Shown here piece by piece: positions 51,334-58,123 of a DNA stretch of 58,123 bases; within the stretch, counting starts at the first letter, position 1; each line of letters begins with the position of its first letter. Made by a program: the position numbers and the translations under genes. The stretch comes from Deltaproteobacteria bacterium (lineage in GTDB: Bacteria; Desulfobacterota; Syntrophia; Syntrophales; UBA8958): positions 1-58,123 of the forward strand of contig JAKQIZ010000075.1 in the NCBI GenBank assembly GCA_029561465.1. The letters are read 5' to 3'. The notes below the pieces were generated by a model. The model was not told the origin of the DNA and did no database searches. It saw only the letters and a program-made list of their open reading frames with translations.

Positions 51334-52170
51334 CTATTGCTTGCCCTGCACCTTTTTCCCGCCGCTTTTCCCTCTTTTTATCTTTTCCCCTTTGAGGTCG
51401 TTGAAGAGCTCCCAGGCCGCCGCGGCGTTGAGATTGCCGTGAATGATTCCGTGCAGGGCCCGCATCATCGCCACCGGATGGGGGTTCTGCCAGACGTTTC
51501 GTCCCAGGTTGAGTCCCACGGCTCCGTTTTGCATCCCATCGTAAACGAAGTCCATGACCTCCTTTTCGGTTTCGCACTTGGGTCCACCCGCCATAACGAC
51601 GGGTACGGGACAGCCGCAAGTGACCTTGTCGAAATCCTTGCACCAGTAGGTTTTCACCACCCGGGCCCCGAGTTCGGCGGCGATGCGTGAGGCCAGGGCC
51701 AGATAGCGGGCGTCCCGTTTTTCCAGTTCTTTCCCCACGGCGGTGACGGCCATGACGGGAATGCCGAAATCCTCGCATTGATTGACAATTTCCGACAGAT
51801 TCATAAGGGATTCCCGTTCGTAATCGCTGCCCACGAAGATCGATATCCCCACGGCGGCGGCGTTCAGGCGCAGGATTTCCTCGACGGAGGTCGTCAGGGA
51901 TTCATTGGCCAAATCCTCTCCCAGGACACTGGTCCCTCCGGACACCCGAAGGATGATGGGCTTGCTGCCCACGGGGTTGACGGCGGCCCGCAGGACCCCA
52001 CGGGTGACGAACAGGGCGTCGCAGTATGGAAGCAGTGGTTTGATGGTTTCCCCCGGTTTTTCCAAACATGAGGTCGGCCCCTGAAAGTAACCGTGGTCGA
52101 TGGGTAAAAAAAAGCAGTGCCCGTCGGCCTGAATGAGCTGCGACAGGCGGTTTTCCATTCCCCAGTCCAT
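51334..52170 (-). CDS. LsrF-like class I aldolase family protein (DeoC/FbaB/DhnA)
   Basis: A 278-residue TIM-barrel aldolase. It tracks E. coli LsrF closely in order and wording: LDWGM-like DWGMENRLSQ, DHGYFQGPTSCLEKP, VTRGVLRAAVNPV, RVSGGTSVLGEDLANE, GCPVPVVMAGGPK and HPVAMMRALHGIIHGN. The Schiff-base lysine is expected in GARVVKTYWCKDF. LsrF handles a phosphorylated AI-2 breakdown product, but no other lsr genes are here, so a different substrate is likely. GGGGGAGGAAG precedes the ATG. It heads the three-gene operon. Confidence 0.85.
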   Translation of the reverse strand: MDWGMENRLSQLIQADGHCFFLPIDHGYFQGPTSCLEKPGETIKPLLPYCDALFVTRGVLRAAVNPVGSKPIILRVSGGTSVLGEDLANESLTTSVEEILRLNAAAVGISIFVGSDYERESLMNLSEIVNQCEDFGIPVMAVTAVGKELEKRDARYLALASRIAAELGARVVKTYWCKDFDKVTCGCPVPVVMAGGPKCETEKEVMDFVYDGMQNGAVGLNLGRNVWQNPHPVAMMRALHGIIHGNLNAAAAWELFNDLKGEKIKRGKSGGKKVQGKQ

Positions 52171-52374
52171 AATCTTCCTCCCCCAAATGTTTCTTTTAAG
52201 ACGAGCATATCATATTCCCCGCCGCAAGGATAGTGGGGAATTGCCGAGTCGCCGATGGGGCCGGATTTTCGCTGGTATATGGCAGGAAAATCATATATGA
52301 TGCTTGAGAAATGTCGACTACAAGGATTTCCACGGCAACCGCCGGCGGTAAAATAACAACAGGAGCAGGAAGTC

Positions 52375-53067
52375 ATGAACAGAGAAGCCTTTCGGAAGAT
52401 AAGTTACGGCCTGTACGTAGTCAGTACCATTCAGGACGGCAAGTTCAACGGTCAAATCGCCAACAGCATGTTCCAGGTTACCTCGGAACCTTCCACCATC
52501 GCCGTGAGCATCAACAAGGAAAACCTCACCCATGCCTATATTACCTCCAGCCGGGTTTTCTCGGTATCCATCCTCGCCGAGGAGACGCCCATGACGTTTA
52601 TCGGCCTGTTCGGCTTCAAATCGGGACGGGATACGGATAAGTTCAAGAACGTCAAGTACAAGACAGGCAAAACCGGCGCCCCCATCGTCCTGGATCATGC
52701 CGTGGCCTATCTGGAGGCAAAGGTGATCCAAGAGCTGGAATGTGGTTCCCATACCATCTTCGTCGGCGAGGTGGTGGATTACGACAGCCTCGGCAACGAA
52801 GAGCCCATGACCTACGCCTATTACCATACCGTCCGGAAGGGCAAGGCGCCGAAAACGGCGCCGACCTATGAAAGGGAAGATCCGCCGGCCGCGGCGGTGA
52901 CCACGGCGTCCCGTCATATATGCTCCATCTGCGGCTATGTCTATGATCCCGTCCTGGGGGACCCGGAGCACGATGTCCCGGCGGGAACCGCTTTTGAAGA
53001 CCTGCCGGCGGATTGGACCTGCCCGGTCTGTGGAGCCGGCAAGGATCAATTCGAGCCGGAGGGATAA
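52375..53067 (+). CDS. hrb: Flavin reductase-rubredoxin fusion (high-molecular-weight rubredoxin type)
   Basis: A 230-residue protein. Residues 1-165 are an FMN-binding flavin reductase domain ([50 protein letters not shown]). A linker and a rubredoxin follow, with iron cysteines in [15 protein letters not shown] and [13 protein letters not shown]. This matches the Hrb of acetogens that feeds rubredoxin-dependent oxidative-stress enzymes. It diverges from the LsrF-like operon. GGAGCAGGAA precedes the start. Confidence 0.9.
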   Translation: MNREAFRKISYGLYVVSTIQDGKFNGQIANSMFQVTSEPSTIAVSINKENLTHAYITSSRVFSVSILAEETPMTFIGLFGFKSGRDTDKFKNVKYKTGKTGAPIVLDHAVAYLEAKVIQELECGSHTIFVGEVVDYDSLGNEEPMTYAYYHTVRKGKAPKTAPTYEREDPPAAAVTTASRHICSICGYVYDPVLGDPEHDVPAGTAFEDLPADWTCPVCGAGKDQFEPEG

Positions 53068-53088
53068 CCTCCGGCGGGTGCGGAAGCA

Positions 53089-53685
53089 ATGATTCCCCTC
53101 CTTGCCCTGTTGCTCACCGGCGGGATTTTCATCCTCTGGTTGGTTCGTAAGGGGGCGACCCTGACGGCCAGGGAGGCGTTGGTCAACTATCTCGACGCAC
53201 GCCGCCGCGGCCGCACCGAGGAAGCCTATTGTTATCTGTCCGCCGCCGCCCGGGCCGTCTGTAGCCCGGCGGAATACAAGGAGGCCAACTCACTGGGGAG
53301 CGGGCTCATTGCCGAATTAGTGGGGCGCCATGTTTCCTTTGCGGTGGAGCGGATCGAGGAAAATCCGGAGCGGGCCGTAGCGTGGGTAGCCGTCACGGCC
53401 CCGGATTTCCGCCTGATGCTAGGGGAAATCTGCCGGACCCTGGACCCCGCCCGGCTTCCGGAGGACTCGCTTGCCGCCCAGACCTTCCTATGCCGCCGGA
53501 TAAGCGGCTTCCTCGACACATATCAGCGGGACGGCCTGCCGTTGCGGACAAAGGTGGAGACCTATCTCCTGCACCGGGAGACAAACGGCTGGAAGATCGC
53601 GGCGGCGCCTCTTTCAGATGCCATTGCCTTTCCTTACCACCCGGCGGAGGCGCAGGGAGTTGCTCACTACGGAGACGGAGCTTAG
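53089..53685 (+). CDS. Membrane-anchored hypothetical protein
   Basis: A 198-residue protein with one N-terminal helix ([16 protein letters not shown]) and a soluble part reminiscent of NTF2/DUF4878-like folds ([23 protein letters not shown], quoted in part; later [14 protein letters not shown]). It follows hrb by 21 bases. Its last 72 bases overlap the 3' end of the convergent copA gene, an unusually long overlap, so the true stop may be earlier or one end may be altered. Confidence 0.6.
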   Translation: MIPLLALLLTGGIFILWLVRKGATLTAREALVNYLDARRRGRTEEAYCYLSAAARAVCSPAEYKEANSLGSGLIAELVGRHVSFAVERIEENPERAVAWVAVTAPDFRLMLGEICRTLDPARLPEDSLAAQTFLCRRISGFLDTYQRDGLPLRTKVETYLLHRETNGWKIAAAPLSDAIAFPYHPAEAQGVAHYGDGA

Positions 53686-55962
53686 GGCCATGGCGGCGGC
53701 GGCGAATTCCGGATTGAGGAGGATGCCGCCGAAGGGGTAAAGGACCCCGGCGGCGATAGGGATGCCGATGATGTTGTAGATGAAGGCCCAGAAGAGATTC
53801 TGGCGGATCACCCGCATTGTCTGGTGGGACAGGCGGATGGCCGCCGGTACGGTCCGGAGATCCTCCCGCATGAGGGTCATGTCGCCGGCCTCCATGGCCA
53901 CGTCGGCACCGGCGCCGATGGCGATGCCGATATCGGCCGCGGCCAGGGCCGGGGCGTCGTTGATGCCGTCCCCCACCATGGCCACCACCTCGCCGTTTTT
54001 CTGCAACCTGTAAATTTCCGCGGCCTTGTCTTCCGGCAGGACCTCCGCAAGCACGGTGTCGATCCGGAGGTCCGTTCCGACCGCCCGGGCCGTCCGGACG
54101 TTGTCACCGGTGATCATGGCGACCTTCAGTCCCATATCTTTAAGGGTCGCCACGGCCTCTCCGGCGGTATCTCTGGGGACATCCGACAGGCCGATGAGAC
54201 CGATGATGTCCTTGCCCCGGGCGATATAGACGCCGGTTTTACCTGCGCCGGCCAGATGCTCCTCCTGCTTTTCCCAGTTCCGGATGGTAAAACCGAAACT
54301 TTCCAGATAGCGACGGTTGCCCAGCAAGCAGGGTTGACCGGCGACGCGTCCCTGGGCCCCCAGGCCGGCAGCAGCCTCGAATGCCTCCGCTGCTTCGGCT
54401 GATAGGCCCCGCAAGCGTCCCTCCCGGACGATAGCGACGCCGAGGGGGTGCTCGGAGGCCGCTTCAATGGCCAAGGCGATCCGGAGCAACTCGTTTTCGG
54501 ACACCCCTGGTCCGGTCAGGATATCCGTTACCTGCGGTTCTCCCCGGGTGAGGGTTCCCGTCTTGTCAAAGACGACCATGGTTAGCCGACAGGCCTTTTC
54601 CAGGGCTTCGCCTCCCTTGATGAGAATGCCCCGCTCCGCCCCGAGGCCCGTGCCCACCATGACGGCCGTGGGGGTGGCGAGACCGAGGGCGCAGGGGCAG
54701 GCAATGACCAGGACGGAGACGAAGTTCAGGAGGGCCCGGCTGAAGCTGCCGTCGGGAACGAAAAAGTACCAGACGACAAAGGCCGCGATACCGATGGCGA
54801 AAACCACGGGAACGAATACCGCCGCCACCCGGTCGGCAAGGCGCTGGATGGGCGCCTTGGCGCCCTGGGCATGTTCAACGAGACCAATGATCCGCGCCAG
54901 CGCCGTTTCCGCGCCAATCTTCGTGGCGGTAAAGGTAAAGGCTCCGCTCTTGTTGATTGTGGCGGCGTAAACAGCGTGGCCCGGCTCTTTGGGGACGGGC
55001 ATGCTTTCCCCGGTGAGCATGGCTTCGTCAACGGCGGAAGACCCGGAGACGATCACGCCGTCCGTGGGGATCTTTTCGCCGGGACGGACCAGGAGGAGAT
55101 CGCCCCGGATGATACCTTCTATGGGTATATCCCTTTCCTCGCCGTTGCGGATGACCCGGGCGGTCTTAGGCCGGAGTTCCATGAGCCGCTGGATGGCCGC
55201 CGAGGTCTTCCCCTTGGCCCCGGCCTCGAGCAGGCGGCCCAGGATGATGAGGGTGACGATGAATGCGGCGCCGTCGTAATAGACGTGGGGCACGACGCCT
55301 GCCGCCGTGAACAGCGTCGGGGCGAAGGTGGCCAGGGCGGAATAGGCATAAGCGCTGAAGGCCCCGACGGCGACCAGGGTGTTCATGTCCGTGGTTCCCT
55401 GCCGGGCGGCCTTGACGGCCCCGGTAAAGAAGCGGCTGCCCACCCAGAAGACGACGGGGGTCGTGAGGATGAACATGGCGATGAGCAGCGGCGTCCGGGG
55501 CAGGGTGGCCAGGAAGGGAAACCAATGCTGCATGGAACCGAAGAAGATCACGACGCTTAGGGTCATGCCCACGGCAAACCGGCGCCTGAGATCCCAGATC
55601 TCCTCCTCCCGGGCCGCGGCGATGGGATCGGCCCGGAATTCCTCCGGGGCGCCTAAATAGTCGTAGCCCGTTGCTGTGATGGTCTTTCCCACTTCGTCCA
55701 GGCCCGCCCAGTCGGGGCGGTGGCGGAGGGTCGCCCGGCCCGTGGCGAGATTGACGGCGGCCTCTTCCACCCCCGGCAGGGACTGGAGGGCCTTCTCGAC
55801 GCGGCGCACGCAGGCCGCGCAGGTCATGCCCCCTACGGAGACCGTCGTTTCCGGCCGGTTTCCGCCGCCGCCGGCGGGGGTTCGCCGGGGGTCGTGATCG
55901 GGAGGCGCGGGCATGCTTTCCACGTACGGAGGTTCCGGTTTGATGGCCGCGGGATTTTTCAT
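53614..55962 (-). CDS. copA: Copper-translocating P-type ATPase
   Basis: A 782-residue P1B-ATPase: one HMA domain with [15 protein letters not shown] (residues ~45-60), eight membrane helices, the metal-channel CPC in [13 protein letters not shown], the phosphorylated Asp in [11 protein letters not shown] in SEHPLG, and [16 protein letters not shown]. The CPC-type channel indicates Cu(I) export. The ATG at 55962 follows GAGG; the TTG at 55980 is less likely. A copZ-like chaperone gene lies upstream on the same strand. Confidence 0.95.
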   Translation of the reverse strand: MKNPAAIKPEPPYVESMPAPPDHDPRRTPAGGGGNRPETTVSVGGMTCAACVRRVEKALQSLPGVEEAAVNLATGRATLRHRPDWAGLDEVGKTITATGYDYLGAPEEFRADPIAAAREEEIWDLRRRFAVGMTLSVVIFFGSMQHWFPFLATLPRTPLLIAMFILTTPVVFWVGSRFFTGAVKAARQGTTDMNTLVAVGAFSAYAYSALATFAPTLFTAAGVVPHVYYDGAAFIVTLIILGRLLEAGAKGKTSAAIQRLMELRPKTARVIRNGEERDIPIEGIIRGDLLLVRPGEKIPTDGVIVSGSSAVDEAMLTGESMPVPKEPGHAVYAATINKSGAFTFTATKIGAETALARIIGLVEHAQGAKAPIQRLADRVAAVFVPVVFAIGIAAFVVWYFFVPDGSFSRALLNFVSVLVIACPCALGLATPTAVMVGTGLGAERGILIKGGEALEKACRLTMVVFDKTGTLTRGEPQVTDILTGPGVSENELLRIALAIEAASEHPLGVAIVREGRLRGLSAEAAEAFEAAAGLGAQGRVAGQPCLLGNRRYLESFGFTIRNWEKQEEHLAGAGKTGVYIARGKDIIGLIGLSDVPRDTAGEAVATLKDMGLKVAMITGDNVRTARAVGTDLRIDTVLAEVLPEDKAAEIYRLQKNGEVVAMVGDGINDAPALAAADIGIAIGAGADVAMEAGDMTLMREDLRTVPAAIRLSHQTMRVIRQNLFWAFIYNIIGIPIAAGVLYPFGGILLNPEFAAAAMALSSVSVVSNSLRLRRVVRKGNGI

Positions 55963-56007
55963 CTGAAAACGCCTCGACAACTATGTGAGATCATTGCATC
56001 TATTGTT

Positions 56008-56030
56008 ACCCTCCCCTTCAAGGGGAGGGT
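56008..56030. repeat. Perfect GC-rich palindrome between copZ and copA
   Basis: ACCCTCCCCT, loop TCA, AGGGGAGGGT: ten perfect pairs, followed by TCGGGAGGGGATGGGG on the plus strand. No T run follows on either strand. It may be a dispersed intergenic repeat or an RNA processing hairpin in the copZ-copA message. Confidence 0.55.
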
Positions 56031-56141
56031 TCGGGAGGGGATGGGGTCCGGCATTTTACGAACAAGTTCTAAGCTTCGCTTTCCTCTCCCTTTGCGACGG
56101 GACACCATCAAGTGAGTTTCCTCCCGTTTTCGCTGCGGTCC

Positions 56142-56342
56142 TCACGGCGTTTCATATCCCGCCTCGGTGATGGCTTTCCGGATCCGCTCCCGGGAGACCG
56201 GTGTTTCCTCGTCAAAAGTCGCCTCCCCACGCTCCAGGCTTACCTGGACGTTCTTCACCCCCGGCAGGCCGGACAGCGCTCCGGCGACCGCCGCCACGCA
56301 GTGCCCGCAGGACATCCCCCTTATCTCGATGGTTGTTTTCAT
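56142..56342 (-). CDS. copZ: Copper chaperone (HMA domain)
   Basis: A 66-residue single HMA domain with the Cu(I)-binding MSCGHCVAAVAGAL near the N-terminus and the closing ITEAGYETP. It delivers copper to the ATPase encoded 180 bases downstream. The spacer holds the GC-rich palindrome. Confidence 0.93.
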   Translation of the reverse strand: MKTTIEIRGMSCGHCVAAVAGALSGLPGVKNVQVSLERGEATFDEETPVSRERIRKAITEAGYETP

Positions 56343-56478
56343 GTTTCAACGCTCCTTTCGTCATTGATTTTAACGCCTTTTCTTGCATGGATTGCCGGTC
56401 TGGATCCTTGGGAACGGAAAAGACCGGACGCCCAGCGTGGAGTAAGTAGTATTATCTAATATACACATGAATTACAGC

Positions 56479-56507
56479 TTGACAAGCAACGGGCAAGACG
56501 ATTATAA
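56479..56507 (+). promoter_or_regulatory. Promoter of the MBL-fold gene
   Basis: TTGACA (56479-56484) and TTATAA (56502-56507) are 17 bases apart; the ATG is 31 bases downstream with AAAGGA in between. Confidence 0.55.
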
Positions 56508-56537
56508 AACAATCATCGTCGTTGTAAAGGATTCTCT

Positions 56538-57371
56538 ATGATCATCCGCTGTTGGGGAGCACGGGGTTCCATTCCCGTGTCGGGGCCGGAATACCTGAAA
56601 TACGGGGGCGACACCACCTGCCTCGAAATCCGGACCAAACATGACGATATAATCATCGTGGACGCCGGGTCGGGTATCAGGCGCCTCGGTAACGCCCTGA
56701 TGACGGAAGGGCGGCGGGACTACAACATGTTCTTCACCCACGCCCACTGGGATCACCTCCTGGGTTTTCCCTTCTTCAAGCCCATTTATTACCCGGGCAC
56801 CGAAATCAACATGTTTGGATGCCCCTTTGCCCAGATATCCGTCCAGGAGCTGATCTCCCAAGTGATGGCGGCGCCCCATTTTCCCATCGAATATCAGAAT
56901 ATCCGCTGCGAAATTTCCTACCATCAGACCTGCGGGGACCGCTTTTCCATCAACGAGATGACCGTGACGTCCTTCCCCCTGAGCCATCCCAACGAGGGGA
57001 TGGGATACCGCTTCGAGGAGGACGGGAAATCTTTCGTCTTTCTGACGGACAACGAATTGTCCTACATCCATCCCGGCGGCCGGGGCTTTGACGATTACGT
57101 CGGTTTTGCCGCCGGCGCCGACCTCCTCATCCACGACGCCGAATTCCGGGAAGACGACTACAAGCAGACCTGGGGGCATTCCACCTATAACGATGCCGTG
57201 CGCCTCGCCCTGGCGGCGGGAGTGAAGACCCTGGGCCTCTTCCACCACAATCAGGAGCGGACCGACGTCGGGGTGGACGACATTTTAGCGCGGAGCATTG
57301 CCATGGTTCGGGAGTGCCAGGGTTTGTTGACCTGCTGCGCCGTTTATCGGGACATGCAGTTCATCGTTTAG
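56538..57371 (+). CDS. MBL-fold metal-dependent hydrolase
   Basis: A 277-residue metallo-beta-lactamase fold protein: the N-terminal RCWGARGSIPVSGPEYLKYGG pattern (quoted in part), zinc motif FFTHAHWDHLLGFPFF (HxHxDH), and later SHPNEGMGYRF and LLIHDAEF for the bridging Asp. The N-terminal GARGSIP and GGDTTC segments resemble the cyclic-nucleotide or phosphodiester branch of the MBL family. The substrate is not certain. Confidence 0.85.
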   Translation: MIIRCWGARGSIPVSGPEYLKYGGDTTCLEIRTKHDDIIIVDAGSGIRRLGNALMTEGRRDYNMFFTHAHWDHLLGFPFFKPIYYPGTEINMFGCPFAQISVQELISQVMAAPHFPIEYQNIRCEISYHQTCGDRFSINEMTVTSFPLSHPNEGMGYRFEEDGKSFVFLTDNELSYIHPGGRGFDDYVGFAAGADLLIHDAEFREDDYKQTWGHSTYNDAVRLALAAGVKTLGLFHHNQERTDVGVDDILARSIAMVRECQGLLTCCAVYRDMQFIV

Positions 57372-57468
57372 AAGTCTTTGCAAAAACCTTCCTATCTCCA
57401 CAGCCTCGCCATGGTAGCATGAAAATCCTTCCCGGTAACTTATGCCGACTTAGGGTAAGCCCCTTCCC

Positions 57469-58123
57469 TCACCGCGGCATCAGCGCGAACACACCCCAGC
57501 CCAGGTATTGGCGCGTGTAAGCGGCGTAGCGCTCGGGTTCCGAGGTCAGTTTGGTTCGAACATCTTTCGCGAGCTCGTCGCCGGGATTGGATTCAAGCCA
57601 TCGGCGCATGGTGAGCCATTTGGCCGCCTCGTATCTGTCCCAGCCGTCTTGGTCAGCCAGAACCATTTCCACGACGTCGTGGCCAAGGCGGCCGAAAGAC
57701 GCGATAAGGTCCGGAAGCAGGAGAAAGTCGGAGATCGAGCCGGCAAGGCACCCCCTGGCAACATCTTCCGTCGGCGGCAACTGCCGCCAGTAGGGCTCGC
57801 CGATGAGGATGATCCCTCCGGCGCGCAGGCTCCGCGCCAGAAGCTCGATAGTGCCGGCGACTCCCCCGGCGATCCAAGTGGCACCGACACAGGCGGCCAC
57901 ATCGACCTTCTCGTCAGAGACATAGCCGGCAGCATCGCCATGGATGAACTTGACTCGATCGGCGACGCCGAGTTCAACAGCGCGGAGTTTCGCTTGCTCG
58001 GTGAACAACCGGCTCATGTCGACGCCGGTGCCGATGACTCCGTAATCGCGTGCCCAGGTGCACAGCATCTCCCCCGAACCGCTGCCGAGGTCGAGCACTC
58101 GGGCCCCCGATTCCAGGCGCAAC
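57469..58123 (-). CDS. SAM-dependent methyltransferase, N-terminus outside the window
   Basis: 217 residues are visible; the frame is open at the window edge, so the start lies beyond. The SAM-binding motif VLDLGSGSGEMLCTWA is followed by the acidic-loop GVDMSRLFTEQAK and FIHGDAAGYVSDEKVDVAACVGATW. The length to the C-terminus fits small class I methyltransferases. The substrate is unknown. Confidence 0.85.
   Translation of the reverse strand, partial: LRLESGARVLDLGSGSGEMLCTWARDYGVIGTGVDMSRLFTEQAKLRAVELGVADRVKFIHGDAAGYVSDEKVDVAACVGATWIAGGVAGTIELLARSLRAGGIILIGEPYWRQLPPTEDVARGCLAGSISDFLLLPDLIASFGRLGHDVVEMVLADQDGWDRYEAAKWLTMRRWLESNPGDELAKDVRTKLTSEPERYAAYTRQYLGWGVFALMPR

Overview
The window looks like chromosomal DNA of a strictly anaerobic, diderm deltaproteobacterium (Desulfobacterota), perhaps a Syntrophales-type organism; the taxonomic name is inference. 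The grounds are high GC with GC-rich third codon positions, a selenocysteine-containing SelD, a flavoprotein-rubredoxin fusion typical of anaerobes, a phenylacetate-CoA ligase followed by an ACT-domain gene, a CHASE2 adenylate cyclase, and a transenvelope-type MlaD. Gene density is high and most genes lie in short same-strand runs with ATGA or TGATG overlaps.

Layout. 1-3.1 kb: 3' part of an RHS/YD-repeat gene and a small secreted dockerin-like gene. 3.2-9.2 kb: thrC (with a leader carrying an attenuator-like hairpin), selD with in-frame UGA, a DHH phosphoesterase, a frameshifted MFS transporter, an FmdB-type zinc ribbon protein and an HExxH protein. 9.4-18.9 kb: one long minus-strand operon with a strong promoter at its head, encoding a CHASE2 cyclase, an alanine racemase with an extra C-terminal domain, two tandem D-Ala-D-Ala ligase paralogues, and MlaE, MlaF and MlaD; the MlaD appears to carry a C-terminal outer-membrane barrel.

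19.05-28.37 kb: an integrative island in the 3' half of a tRNA-Thr(CGT) gene, bounded by 65-bp direct repeats with four differences, two of them forming a compensatory T-stem swap. It holds a tyrosine integrase, a complete RelE-like/XRE toxin-antitoxin pair, a decayed ParE-like toxin, a secreted caspase-CsgG protein with a broken second copy beside it, RecQ, and a radical SAM protein of the TatD-linked type. 28.5-34.5 kb: a DUF4410 protein, a small membrane protein and amtB (each behind a sigma54-like -24/-12 element), a porin-like protein, PII (glnK), a thioesterase and an Rnk-type regulator.

34.5-43 kb: a nucleoside-recognition membrane protein behind a nested inverted-repeat leader, an unannotated small ORF, a DEAD-box helicase, a DUF374 acyltransferase, paaK-ACT, a cytidylate-kinase-like protein, a HAMP-GGDDF protein and a lipoprotein. 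43-58 kb: Nudix, a double-zinc-ribbon thioredoxin, YbaK, trkA-trkH, a flavodoxin, an operon of LsrF-like aldolase + zinc dehydrogenase + duplicated class II aldolase, the flavoprotein-rubredoxin fusion, copA and copZ, an MBL-fold hydrolase and a partial methyltransferase. No rRNA and no CRISPR array was seen.
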